Translations under genes and position numbers: made by a program
Shown: positions 6,101 to 13,321 of the stretch, in pieces
Numbering within the stretch: position 1 is the stretch's first letter
Layout: every line of letters begins with the position of its first letter
Source of the DNA: Actinomycetes bacterium
GTDB taxonomy: Bacteria; Actinomycetota; Actinomycetes; Actinomycetales; Cellulomonadaceae
Length of the DNA: 15,689 nucleotides
Direction of reading: 5' to 3'
NCBI GenBank assembly: GCA_023424135.1
Contig: JAFAEH010000136.1
Span: 1 to 15,689 of the forward strand
Notes under the pieces: generated by a model
Seen by the model: only the letters and a program-made list of their open reading frames with translations
Told to the model about the DNA's origin: nothing
Databases searched by the model: none

Positions 6101-6718
6101 ATGACGTCCCGTTCGATCGTCGTCCTGTCCGGCGGCGTCTCGCAGCCGTCGTCCACGCGCCTGCTGGCGGACCGCCTCGCCGAGGCGACGGTCGCCGAGC
6201 TCACCGCGCGCGGTGTCACCGCACAGGTCGAGGTCGTCGAGCTGCGCGGCCTCGCGCACGACGTCGTCGACATGACGCTCACCGGCTACGCACGCCCCGA
6301 CCTCGCCGCCGCGCAGCGCGCCCTCACCGCGGCCGACGGCGTGATCGCCGTCTCACCGGTGTTCACCGCGTCGTTCGCGGGGCTGTTCAAGTCGTTCGTC
6401 GACGTCCTCGAGCCCGGCACGCTCGACGGCACGCCCGTGCTGCTGGGGGCCACGGGCGGCACGTCGCGGCACTCCCTCGTGCTCGAGCACGCCCTGCGCC
6501 CGCTGTTCGCCTACCTGCACGCCGACGTCGTCCCGACCTCGGTGTTCGCGGCGACCGACGACTGGGCGGACGACGGCACGGACGACGTCAAGCCGCTGCC
6601 GATGCGTGTGCGGCGCGCCGGCGTGGAGCTCGCCGTGCGGGTCGCGGCGCGCGAGCCCGTCGCGCGCGGCGGGCTGTACGACGGCGTGCCGTCGTTCGAG
6701 GACCTGCTCGGCGCCTGA
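6101..6718 (+). CDS. NAD(P)H-dependent FMN reductase, CE1759-type partner
   Basis: The 205-residue flavodoxin-like reductase would supply FMNH2 to the preceding monooxygenase. It shows the N-terminal phosphate-binding loop VLSGGVSQPSSTRLLADRL, the SPVFTASFAGLFKSFVD segment that shapes the flavin site, and LLGATGGTSRHSLVLEHALRP, all usual for the NADPH-dependent FMN reductase family. ATG 6101 is preceded by AGGAGG with 4 nt spacing, the best ribosome binding site in the window. It lies 85 bp after the monooxygenase on the same strand, and a strong hairpin closes the unit. Confidence 0.93.
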   Translation: MTSRSIVVLSGGVSQPSSTRLLADRLAEATVAELTARGVTAQVEVVELRGLAHDVVDMTLTGYARPDLAAAQRALTAADGVIAVSPVFTASFAGLFKSFVDVLEPGTLDGTPVLLGATGGTSRHSLVLEHALRPLFAYLHADVVPTSVFAATDDWADDGTDDVKPLPMRVRRAGVELAVRVAAREPVARGGLYDGVPSFEDLLGA

Positions 6719-6746
6719 GCACCCTGCACCGCCCAGCACCGTGCAC

Positions 6747-6780
6747 GAGGGGCGGGCCACCGGTCGGTGGCCCGCCCCTC
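6747..6780. terminator. Hairpin terminator after the FMN reductase
   Basis: GAGGGGCGGGCCACC and GGTGGCCCGCCCCTC form a perfect 15-bp stem with a GGTC loop, 28 nt past the reductase stop. There is no U-run, as is common for actinobacterial terminators. It could also stop leftward transcription. Confidence 0.8.
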
Positions 6781-6864
6781 GTCGTACCGTCACGCTCGCA
6801 CGGCGTCGTGCCCGCCGCGCTCACGCGACCGTCCCTCCCGCGCACACCAGCACGGGCACCGGCA

Positions 6865-6902
6865 CCGCGGCGCGTAGTCGCCGGGCGACCGCCGCGCCGC
6901 GG
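6865..6902 (-). terminator. Hairpin downstream of the HesB-like gene
   Basis: CCGCGGCGCG (6865-6874) pairs with CGCGCCGCGG (6893-6902), with a nested GTCGC/GCGAC stem inside the loop. It starts 3 nt after the minus-strand stop codon at 6906, so it probably terminates that transcript. Confidence 0.6.
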
Positions 6903-6905
6903 ACC

Positions 6906-7178
6906 TCACTGGTGCGTGAGCGTGAACGCGGTCCCGGTGCCCGACGTCTCGACGTCGAGCTGCTGGTCGGACAGCGTCTGGGACGTGCGCTGGTCGACGT
7001 ACACGTGCGCGTCGCCGGCCGTCACGACGTCGTCGCCCGGGTCGGGGCCGGCGACGAGCGCGAGCTCGAAGCCTCCCGAGTCCTGCTCGGCGATGCGCAG
7101 CCCGCCCTCGTCGGGCAGGTTCGCGCGGGTGGTCAGGGTCTCGACGGCGGTCTGGGCGTTCTCGGTCAGGGTGAGCAC
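6906..7178 (-). CDS. HesB/IscA-fold small protein lacking cysteines
   Basis: The 90-residue protein starts VLTLTENAQTAVETL and continues with GGLRIAEQD, a FELALVAGPDPGDDVV strand pair, and VYVDQRTSQTLSDQQLDVE. This is the layout of the HesB/IscA A-type carrier fold as seen in a common actinobacterial group. A-type Fe-S carriers bind their cluster through three conserved cysteines; none is present here, so Fe-S binding is unlikely despite the usual annotation. GTG 7178 is chosen because GAGGAG lies 5 nt upstream; longer upstream frames look like shadows. It appears to be transcribed alone, with a terminator hairpin right after the stop. Confidence 0.8.
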   Translation of the reverse strand: MLTLTENAQTAVETLTTRANLPDEGGLRIAEQDSGGFELALVAGPDPGDDVVTAGDAHVYVDQRTSQTLSDQQLDVETSGTGTAFTLTHQ

Positions 7179-7277
7179 GGCGGCTCCTCTCCGGCTGCCC
7201 TGGGGGACGTCGGCCGGCACGCGCAGCCCCGCCCGGCGCGGGGCGCGAGCACCCCACGGGCGGGACGACGAGCCCCG

Positions 7278-7294
7278 GTCCGACGCCGTCGGAC
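7278..7294. promoter_or_regulatory. 17-bp perfect dyad upstream of the HesB-like gene
   Basis: GTCCGACG-C-CGTCGGAC lies 100 bp upstream of the start at 7178 in the 223-bp gap between two minus-strand genes. It could be an operator, or part of a weak terminator for the gene ending at 7402. A second hairpin (7222-7247, GCCCCGC/GCGGGGC core) is closer to the start codon. I see no clear promoter. Confidence 0.3.
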
Positions 7295-7401
7295 GTCCTC
7301 CACCGTGACCCCGTGCCGCCCGGGCACGCAAACGCTGGTCCGCTGCGCGAGACGTTCGCGGACACACCGCCGTCCCGGGCTGCGGACCCAGCCGACGCCC
7401 C

Positions 7402-8238
7402 CTACGCTCCGCCCCCGGGCGCGCCACGCCCCCCGTCGGCGCGACGCCCGGCCGGGGCCGCCCGCACGACGTCGACGACGAGCGCGCGGTGGTCCGACAG
7501 GCCGAGGTCGAGCGCCTCCCCGGCACCGTCGGCGTGCACCCCGCGCCCGGCCAGGACGTGGTCGAGCTGACGGACCGGCTCCGCGACGGGGAACGTCGCG
7601 GCCCGCACGAGCGGGCGCAGGCCCGTCAGCCGAGCGGGCTGCTCACCCGCGAGGTTGAGGTCACCCATGACGACGTGCGGGGCGGGCAGCGCACGCACGA
7701 CCCGCACGAGGTGGCGCAGCTGGCGCACGTTCCACCCCGGGACGAACGTCAGGTGGGTCCCGACGACGGTCAGCGGCCGCCCGTCCTCGTCGTCGACGAC
7801 CGCGGCGAGCGCCGTGCGCGGCTCGTCGCGCACCAGGGCCGGCCACCGCGCACCGGGGAACCGCACCGGTGCCCGGCGCCGCAGCGCGGGCAGCGTGAGC
7901 ACGCGCCACTCCCGCACGGGCCGCCGCGACAGCAGCGCGATTCCGTACGCGGCCGTGGCCGGCTGGTCCTGCCCGGTCGCGGCGAGCCACACCTCCGGCT
8001 CGCCGTGCAGCGTGGCGACGAACCGGTGGTGCGGTGCGCCCATCGCGTCCGCCGCGACGGCCGTGAGGTCCGCGCCGTGCGAGCGCGGCTGCGCCCGGTC
8101 GACCTCCTGCAGCGCGAGGACGTCGGCGTCGAGGCGTCGCACGGCGTCGGCGAAGCGCCCCAGGTCGACCCGCCCGTCGTCGAGCGAGCGCCCGTGCAGG
8201 ATGTTGAAGGTCGCGAGGCGCACCCTGGCGATTCTCAC
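7402..8238 (-). CDS. Endonuclease/exonuclease/phosphatase (EEP) family protein
   Basis: This metal-dependent phosphoesterase of the EEP (DNase I-like) fold has about 278 residues. The active-site series is complete: RLATFNILHG (Asn12), LALQEVDRAQ (Glu45), THLTF (His162), VVMGDLNLAG (Asp193/Asn195), LDHVL (Asp226/His227) and LSDHRALV (Asp249/His250). There is no signal peptide, so it is probably cytoplasmic; whether it cleaves nucleic acid or a small phosphoester is open. The start is uncertain: GTG 8238 is given, but GTG 8223 (directly before RLATFN) and GTG 8259 are also in frame and none has a good ribosome binding site. The C-terminal 20 residues are Gly/Ala/Arg-rich. It is divergent from the nucleotidyltransferase-like gene. 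Confidence 0.88.
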   Translation of the reverse strand: MRIARVRLATFNILHGRSLDDGRVDLGRFADAVRRLDADVLALQEVDRAQPRSHGADLTAVAADAMGAPHHRFVATLHGEPEVWLAATGQDQPATAAYGIALLSRRPVREWRVLTLPALRRRAPVRFPGARWPALVRDEPRTALAAVVDDEDGRPLTVVGTHLTFVPGWNVRQLRHLVRVVRALPAPHVVMGDLNLAGEQPARLTGLRPLVRAATFPVAEPVRQLDHVLAGRGVHADGAGEALDLGLSDHRALVVDVVRAAPAGRRADGGRGAPGGGA

Positions 8239-8320
8239 CGCAGGCGCGCCGGTGCGCACGACGGCGCCCCGTCGCGGGCGTCGACGCGGGGTTCGGCGCG
8301 CGCCGCGCCGCGCCGCGGTG

Positions 8321-8326
8321 TAGACA
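8321..8326 (+). promoter_or_regulatory. Possible -10 element for a leaderless transcript
   Basis: TAGACA sits 6 nt before ATG 8333, which has no Shine-Dalgarno sequence. This is the arrangement expected for a leaderless actinobacterial mRNA starting at or next to the ATG. There is no recognisable -35, as the upstream 20 bp are CGCCG repeats. Confidence 0.3.
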
Positions 8327-8332
8327 CCGTGC

Positions 8333-9013
8333 ATGCCTGCGACGTCCTCCCTCCCGCCGCTGACCGGTGGCGCACCGGCACCGCTGCCGGTGCCCACGGG
8401 CGCCGCCACGCCCGACGACCGCGCCGCGCTGCAGGACGGGCTGCGCCGCACCGCGGTCGCGCTGATCGACGCGCAGATCCCATTCGCGCTGGTCGGCGGG
8501 TACGCGGCCTGGGCCCGTGGCGCACCCGAGCCCAGCCACGACGCGGACTTCGCGGTCGCGCAAGACGACGTCGACGCCGCGCGCAGCGCGCTGTCGGCAG
8601 CGGGCCTGGACGTGCAGGACCCTGCCGAGAACTGGCTGTTCAAGGCGTACCACCACGGCCAGCTCGTCGACGTGATCTTCCGGATGGTCGGCGAGCCGGT
8701 GACGCGCGAGCAGCTCGCACGCGCGGACGAGCTCGAGGTGCTGGCGGTGCGCATGCCCGTGCTGCCCGCCACGGACATCATCTCGGCGAAGATGCGCGTG
8801 CTGGGCGAGCACTACTGCGACTTCACGTGGCTCCTGCCCATGGCGCGCGCCCTGCGCGAGCAGATCGACTGGGACCGTGTGCGCCACGAGGTCGAGGGCC
8901 AGCCGTACGCGCAGGCGTTCCTGTTCCTGGCCGACGAGCTGGGCCTGACGGGGCGCACGGGCGGCCGGCTGTCCTCCGGTCCGGGGCGCACGGACCCGGG
9001 CTCGCAGGACTAG
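8333..9013 (+). CDS. Nucleotidyltransferase-fold protein (DUF6036/AbiEii-like)
   Basis: The 226-residue protein shows the pol-beta nucleotidyltransferase pattern: FALVGGYAAWARG (GG at 55-56), HDADFAV with Asp70 and Asp72, and a third acidic residue Asp113 in QLVDVIF. A later DIISAKMRVLGEHYCDF segment is like that of AbiEii/DUF6036-type nucleotidyltransferases. This family includes toxins of type IV toxin-antitoxin pairs and many uncharacterised single proteins; no antitoxin-like partner is adjacent, so the role is unknown. The N-terminal 25 residues are Pro/Ala-rich and the C-terminal 20 are Gly/Ser-rich. The TAG stop shares the tetranucleotide CTAG (9010-9013) with the stop of the convergent ABC exporter. 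Confidence 0.75.
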   Translation: MPATSSLPPLTGGAPAPLPVPTGAATPDDRAALQDGLRRTAVALIDAQIPFALVGGYAAWARGAPEPSHDADFAVAQDDVDAARSALSAAGLDVQDPAENWLFKAYHHGQLVDVIFRMVGEPVTREQLARADELEVLAVRMPVLPATDIISAKMRVLGEHYCDFTWLLPMARALREQIDWDRVRHEVEGQPYAQAFLFLADELGLTGRTGGRLSSGPGRTDPGSQD

Positions 9014-10842
9014 GCAGGCCCGAGGGCCGTGGCCCCGGGCGCATCGGCGGCCTGGTCGTCCGGGGCGTCGGCGATGCGCAGCGCCTCGACGAGCTCGCGG
9101 TACAGGTCGTCGGTGGCGAGCAGGTCGGCGTGCGTGCCGCGCGCCCGCACACGCCCGTCCTGCATCACGAGGATCGTGTCCGCGTCGACGACGGTCGAGA
9201 GCCGGTGCGCGACGGTGACGACCGCACCCGTCGCGGCGAGCGCGCGGATCGCGTCGTGCACGGCGGCCTCGGTGAGCCCGTCGACCTGGGCCGTCGCCTC
9301 GTCGAGCAGCATGACCTCGGGACGGCGCAGCAGCGCGCGGGCGAGCGCGATGCGCTGACGCTGCCCGCCCGAGACCGACGTCTCCGACAGCCGGGTGCCG
9401 AGCCCGTCGGGCAGCGAGTCGAACGCGCCGTCGAGCCGCACGGCGGCGAGGGCCTGCTCGACCTCCTCGTCGGTCGCGTCCGGGTGGGAGAACAGCAGGT
9501 TGTCGCGGATGGTCCCGGGGACGACGGGCGTCTCCTGCTCGACGTACGCGAAGCGTGACCGCACCGCGGCGTGCCCCCACTGCGCGTAGGGGCGACCGTC
9601 GAGCAGCAGCTCGCCGGACTGCGGTTCGAGGAAGCGCAGGAGCAGCGAGAAGACGGTGGTCTTGCCTGCGCCGGACGGTCCGACGAGCGCCGTGTGCCCG
9701 CGGCGCGGGACCGTCAGCGACAGGTCGCGCACCGCGGCCGGCAGACCGGGCCCGTAGCCGGCGGTGACGCCGCGCAGCTCGATCACGGGGACGTCGTCAT
9801 CGGCACCGCGGTCCGCGGCGGGGTCGCCGGTGGCCTCCGGAGCGTCGGGCTCGACCTCCATCGCGGCGACCTCGCTGATGCGGGCGGCGGCGGCGATGCC
9901 GGACTGCAGCTGCGTGAGGGACTGCGTGAGCTCGGAGATCGGTCCGACGATGTTGAACGCGTACAGCAGGAACGCGACGAGGCTCGAGACGGCGAGCTCG
10001 CCCTGACCCACACGCCACGCCCCGAGGCCGAGGATGACGATGATCGCGAGCTGGATGCCGCCCCACGAGACGGTCCACGCGAGCGCGGACGTCCGCACGG
10101 CGCGCACCGCGTGGTCGCGGGCGTCGCGTGCGGCGGCGAGGATCGTCGCGCCCTGGCGGGCCTCGGCCCGGCTGGACTTGACCGTGCGGACGGCACGCAG
10201 CGACCCCTCGAGCGTGCCCCCGAGCTGCCCGAGCGACTCCTGGGACGCCTTCTCGGCCGCGCCGATGCCGGGCAGCAGCAGCGCCATGACAGCCCCGACG
10301 ACGACGATCGCGACGACGGTCGTGCCGAGCAGCACACGGTCCAGCACACCCATGAGCACGAGCGTGCCGACGAGCGCGACGACCCCGTTGACGAGGCCGA
10401 CGAGGCTGGACGACGTGGCCTCGCGCAGCAGCACCGTGTCGGACGTGACGCGGGTGACGAGCTCGCCCGTGGGGCGGCCGGTGATCGCGCCGACGGTGGC
10501 CCGCAGGTAGCGGCGCACGAGCGACTCGCGCGCGTCGAGGACGATCCGCTCGGCGAGCGAGCCCATGAGGACCCACTGCACGTAGCCGACGACCGAGCCG
10601 ATGACGAACAGGACGAGCAGCCAGGTGACGGGCCGCGCGAGCGACGCGTCGGTGCCGAGGGTGTCGAGCACCCACTTGGTGACCATGGGGCTGGCCAGCG
10701 CGAGACCGGTGCCCGCGAGCCCGAGCAGCACGCCGACGACGAGCGTGCGGCGGTGCGGGCGGACCAGCCCGGCCAGGATGCGCAGGCGTTCGCGCGTGCC
10801 GGGCCCGGGCGGGGAGGTCAGCGGGGCGGGTGAGGGGTCCAT
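9010..10842 (-). CDS. ABC exporter, fused membrane and ATPase domains
   Basis: This 610-residue half-transporter should work as a dimer exporting an unknown substrate. The membrane domain (about 25-330) has the six expected hydrophobic segments, for example around 33-51, 73-92, 146-166, 172-191, 262-276 and 284-300. The ATPase domain (about 352-590) has Walker A GPSGAGKT (388-395), Q-loop Gln436, signature SGGQR (491-495), Walker B VMLLDE with catalytic Glu515, and H-loop His546, so it should be active. ATG 10842 is preceded directly by GGGGG with poor spacing; GTG 10857 is an alternative in frame. It is divergent from the aldo/keto reductase and convergent with the nucleotidyltransferase gene. 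No partner half-transporter is adjacent, so a homodimer is likely. Confidence 0.93.
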   Translation of the reverse strand: MDPSPAPLTSPPGPGTRERLRILAGLVRPHRRTLVVGVLLGLAGTGLALASPMVTKWVLDTLGTDASLARPVTWLLVLFVIGSVVGYVQWVLMGSLAERIVLDARESLVRRYLRATVGAITGRPTGELVTRVTSDTVLLREATSSSLVGLVNGVVALVGTLVLMGVLDRVLLGTTVVAIVVVGAVMALLLPGIGAAEKASQESLGQLGGTLEGSLRAVRTVKSSRAEARQGATILAAARDARDHAVRAVRTSALAWTVSWGGIQLAIIVILGLGAWRVGQGELAVSSLVAFLLYAFNIVGPISELTQSLTQLQSGIAAAARISEVAAMEVEPDAPEATGDPAADRGADDDVPVIELRGVTAGYGPGLPAAVRDLSLTVPRRGHTALVGPSGAGKTTVFSLLLRFLEPQSGELLLDGRPYAQWGHAAVRSRFAYVEQETPVVPGTIRDNLLFSHPDATDEEVEQALAAVRLDGAFDSLPDGLGTRLSETSVSGGQRQRIALARALLRRPEVMLLDEATAQVDGLTEAAVHDAIRALAATGAVVTVAHRLSTVVDADTILVMQDGRVRARGTHADLLATDDLYRELVEALRIADAPDDQAADAPGATALGPA

Positions 10843-10987
10843 CCCCCGATCGAACACGTCGCACGCCGCCCGGTCACTCCGTCTTCCGACCGATCTTGCC
10901 GACCGGCGGGCCCGCCTCCGGGCCGAGGCGCCCGGCACGGCACGGCACCGACCTGCGTCCCGCGCCGCACCGGGCGAGGATGGACCC

Positions 10988-11767
10988 ATGCCAGACGTCA
11001 CCACACCCACCCTGACCCTGCCCGGCGGCGCCATCCCCGTCCTGGGCCTCGGCACGTGGCAGTCGGAGGGCTCCGACGCGGAGCTCGCCGTCAGCACGGC
11101 CCTGCAGCTCGGCTACCGCCACCTCGACACCGCGACCGGCTACGGCAACGAGGCGCAGGTCGGCCGCGCGCTCGCCCAGGTCGGTCTCGACCGGGACGAC
11201 GTGTTCGTCACGACCAAGCTGCCGCCGGACCACGGCGGCCGTGAGCGGCAGACCCTCACGGAGTCGCTCGCCGCGCTCGGCACGGACCACCTCGACCTGT
11301 GGCTGATCCACTGGCCGCCGAACAAGCAGGCGAGCCCCGAGGTCTGGCAGGAGCTCCGCGCCGCGCGCGACGAGGGCCTCGTGCGCTCGATCGGGGTGTC
11401 GAACTACTCGATCGCGCAGATCGACGAGCTGATCGACGCGACCGGCGAGGCGCCCGCGGTCAACCAGATCCCGTACTCCCCCGTCGACCACGACCCGGGC
11501 CTGCTCGCGGCCCACCGCGAGCGCGGTGTCGTCGTCGAGGGCTACAGCCCCCTCAAGCGCACGGACCTCGACGCCGAGCCGATCGTCGCGGCGGCGCGCG
11601 CGCACGGCGTCACGCCCGCGCAGGTCGTCCTGCGCTGGCACGTCGAGCACGACGTCGTCGTCATCCCGAAGTCGGTGCGGCGCGAGCGGATCGAGGAGAA
11701 CCTCGCGGTCCTGGGGTTCGCGCTCACGGCGGACGAGGTGGCTGCGATCGACACACTGGGTCGCTGA
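10988..11767 (+). CDS. Aldo/keto reductase
   Basis: This cytoplasmic NADPH-dependent carbonyl reductase has 259 residues. The catalytic tetrad is complete: Asp47 (RHLDTATGYGNE), Tyr52, Lys77 (TTKLPPD) and His108 (WLIHWPP). The cofactor motif IPKSVRRERIEEN is present at 226-238. The usual NQVEYHP segment reads NQIPYSP here, a variation next to the substrate pocket. It is close in layout to 2,5-diketo-gluconate reductase-like AKR5 enzymes, but the substrate cannot be assigned. ATG 10988 follows GAGGA by 7 nt. A strong hairpin begins a few bases after the stop codon, so it is probably monocistronic. Confidence 0.95.
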   Translation: MPDVTTPTLTLPGGAIPVLGLGTWQSEGSDAELAVSTALQLGYRHLDTATGYGNEAQVGRALAQVGLDRDDVFVTTKLPPDHGGRERQTLTESLAALGTDHLDLWLIHWPPNKQASPEVWQELRAARDEGLVRSIGVSNYSIAQIDELIDATGEAPAVNQIPYSPVDHDPGLLAAHRERGVVVEGYSPLKRTDLDAEPIVAAARAHGVTPAQVVLRWHVEHDVVVIPKSVRRERIEENLAVLGFALTADEVAAIDTLGR

Positions 11768-11772
11768 TCCAC

Positions 11773-11814
11773 GGTCGCGCGGCGTGCCGGGACGGTCCGG
11801 TGCGCCGCGCGGTC
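11773..11814 (+). terminator. Hairpin terminator after the aldo/keto reductase
   Basis: GCGCGGCGTGCCGG (11777-11790) pairs with CCGGTGCGCCGCGC (11797-11810) with two G:U pairs and a 6-nt loop. Further pairs extend the stem outward to 11773/11814. It lies 5-10 nt after the stop codon. There is no U-run. Confidence 0.7.
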
Positions 11815-12026
11815 CGGCGGTGCCGGCGGGTCGCGATCGGGTGGCGGGTGCCGTCCGACGGCCCGGGGCCGGGACGGCCGCACCGGGTGGTCACGCTCCC
11901 ACCTCGCACGTGCTCGCCGCCGTCGCGGGTGCGACCGGCGAGCACGTCGGGCGCTCGGCCTACCGAGGAACCGGGCCCGTGTCCTGCGATCGGCGTCACG
12001 CCGTTGTGCCGCCGGGGCAAGGTCTA
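11815..12026. other. Non-coding convergent intergenic region with serial hairpins
   Basis: This is the middle of the 326-bp gap between two convergent genes, with no credible reading frame. It contains an 11-bp stem (11908-11918 with 11937-11947) enclosing a second 5-bp stem GTCGC/GCGAC, a CTCGG/CCGAG hairpin (11954-11967), and a CGGCG/CGCCG dyad (11991-12003). The 11-mer CACGCTCCCAC occurs here (11892-11902) and again at 12067-12077. It may be a back-up bidirectional terminator or a structured RNA; I recognise no RNA family. Confidence 0.35.
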
Positions 12027-12061
12027 CCGGACAGGGTGATGTGACGTCAACCACTGTCCGG
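12027..12061 (-). terminator. Hairpin downstream of the unknown membrane-protein gene
   Basis: CCGGACAG (12027-12034) pairs with CTGTCCGG (12054-12061) across a 19-nt loop that contains the palindrome TGACGTCA. It lies 32 nt past the minus-strand stop at 12094. The long loop makes it a weaker terminator than the others in the window. Confidence 0.45.
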
Positions 12062-12093
12062 ACGGGCACGCTCCCACGGACGTTCCGGACGGA

Positions 12094-13128
12094 TCACCCG
12101 GGACGCACGTGCGCCACGACGCCGGGCACGCGCGCCGGGGTCGCACGCAGCCGCCACCCGGGCCCGTCCCGCTCGAGCATCCCGACCGCGTCCACGCGGG
12201 TGCCGAAGGGCAGCACGTGCAGACGCTGCCCGCCGATCACGCCGTCGACGACCGAGGGCTCGGCGTGCTGACCGGACATCTCCGCCCGCAGCACGGTCCA
12301 CGTGTCGTCGTACCCGAGCACGTCGACCTCACCGACGTCGACCCTGACGGCCTGCCCGGCGCACACGACGACGAACGGCGCCGACCGGGCGACGACCACC
12401 TGGCGGCCGATGAGCCGCGCGACGGTCTGGACCCGGCGGAGCTCACCGGTCGGCGTCACCGGCCCCGGCGAGCGGTGGCGCCCGCCCGGCGACGCGGGCG
12501 CCGTCGCCGCGGCGGCGAGCGGTGCGCCGACCACGTACCACGCGGCCACGCGCGCACCGGTCACGGGGTGGACCACCTCGGGCGCGTGGCGGTGCGGGAC
12601 CACGACCCCCCGCAGCGAGCGCAGCCCGGGCGTGGTCAGGGGGCGTGCGAGCACGTCGCGCAGGAGCAGGTGGCGCAGCAGCGCCTGCGCGAGCATCGTG
12701 AGCACGACGACCGCCGCGACCGCCCACTGCACCAGCACGACCACCGCCCACGCGGCCGGGGCCGTCGGACGGTCCGCGGCGCCCGCGTCGACGTCCGCCG
12801 TGGGCAGGGTCGCGCCGAGCACCGCGAGCACGAGGCAGGACACCACCACGCCGAGCGCGGCCGTCGCGGGCCGCCGGGACGGCTCACCCCGGGCCGCGTC
12901 GATCTCCCGGTGCCACTGCCGCACGAGCGGCAGGGCACGCCAGAAGCCGGCCACGGCGCCGCCGGCCGCGAGGACGCTGACCGCGACCCACACCGGGTCG
13001 GGGGGCGCGGGCCAGCCGGACGCCAGCGCGCGCTGCCCGTCCACCAGCGCCGCGTTGCCGACCAGCGACAGCACGGCGAGCAGCGCGACGGGGCGCAGCA
13101 GGTGCAGCACGGCGGGACCTGGACGCAC
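12094..13128 (-). CDS. Four-helix membrane protein of unknown function with cytosolic C-domain
   Basis: I cannot name a family with confidence for this 344-residue protein. Four hydrophobic segments are visible (about 10-29, 46-66, 88-108 and 126-150). A soluble domain of about 190 residues follows. It opens with LRGVVVPHRHAPEVVHPVTGARVAAWYVV, faintly like the 'G.V......PlSG.....Y' opening of GIDE-type domains, and continues with strand-rich segments (PFVVVCAGQAVRVDVGEVDVLGY, RLHVLPFGTRVDAVGML). GTG 13128 is preceded by GGAG at 6 nt spacing. It stands alone on the minus strand, downstream of the chitinase terminator. The plus strand holds a long frame of the same size that looks like a composition shadow. 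Confidence 0.72.
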   Translation of the reverse strand: MRPGPAVLHLLRPVALLAVLSLVGNAALVDGQRALASGWPAPPDPVWVAVSVLAAGGAVAGFWRALPLVRQWHREIDAARGEPSRRPATAALGVVVSCLVLAVLGATLPTADVDAGAADRPTAPAAWAVVVLVQWAVAAVVVLTMLAQALLRHLLLRDVLARPLTTPGLRSLRGVVVPHRHAPEVVHPVTGARVAAWYVVGAPLAAAATAPASPGGRHRSPGPVTPTGELRRVQTVARLIGRQVVVARSAPFVVVCAGQAVRVDVGEVDVLGYDDTWTVLRAEMSGQHAEPSVVDGVIGGQRLHVLPFGTRVDAVGMLERDGPGWRLRATPARVPGVVAHVRPG

Positions 13129-13243
13129 GGGCGACTCCGGTGACCTCGACGGGAGGGACGTCGGTGAAGGGAAGGATGCACCCGATCTGGTCGCTGGTCC
13201 AGGATTCCGGCAGAACGGGACATGAGGGTCGTCTCACGCCGGA

Positions 13244-13280
13244 CCGCCCCGGTCCGTGCGTCGCGCACGGACCGGGGCGG
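13244..13280 (-). terminator. Hairpin terminator after the chitinase
   Basis: CCGCCCCGGTCCGTGCG and CGCACGGACCGGGGCGG form a perfect 17-bp stem with a TCG loop, about 42 nt past the minus-strand stop at 13322. There is no U-run, but it is the most stable simple hairpin in the window. Confidence 0.8.
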
Positions 13281-13321
13281 CCGAGGTCGGGCAGGTGGTC
13301 AGCGGCGACGTCCCGCCGGGG

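Noticed and set aside
8301..8315. Three tandem CGCCG units as a functional repeat
   Set aside because: Short low-complexity repeats are expected at this GC content.
7489..9558. 689-residue plus-strand frame across three genes
   Set aside because: It overlaps the EEP-family, nucleotidyltransferase and ABC genes, has shadow composition and contains no domain motif.
11724..12020. A minus-strand frame containing GSSVGRA, a string often seen when tRNA D-arms are translated by mistake
   Set aside because: Codons differ from a D-arm, no T-arm GGTTCRA or acceptor pairing can be built on either strand, so no tRNA is called.
12109..13143. 344-residue plus-strand frame opposite the membrane protein gene
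   Set aside because: It is His/Asp/Arg/Gly-rich without hydrophobic segments or ribosome binding site; the minus frame has clean membrane helices and a GGAG site.
13186..13202. CTGGTC-G-CTGGTCCAG as a DasR-like chitin operator
   Set aside because: It lacks the ACTGGTCTAGACCAGT dyad and lies downstream of the chitinase, upstream of an unrelated gene.
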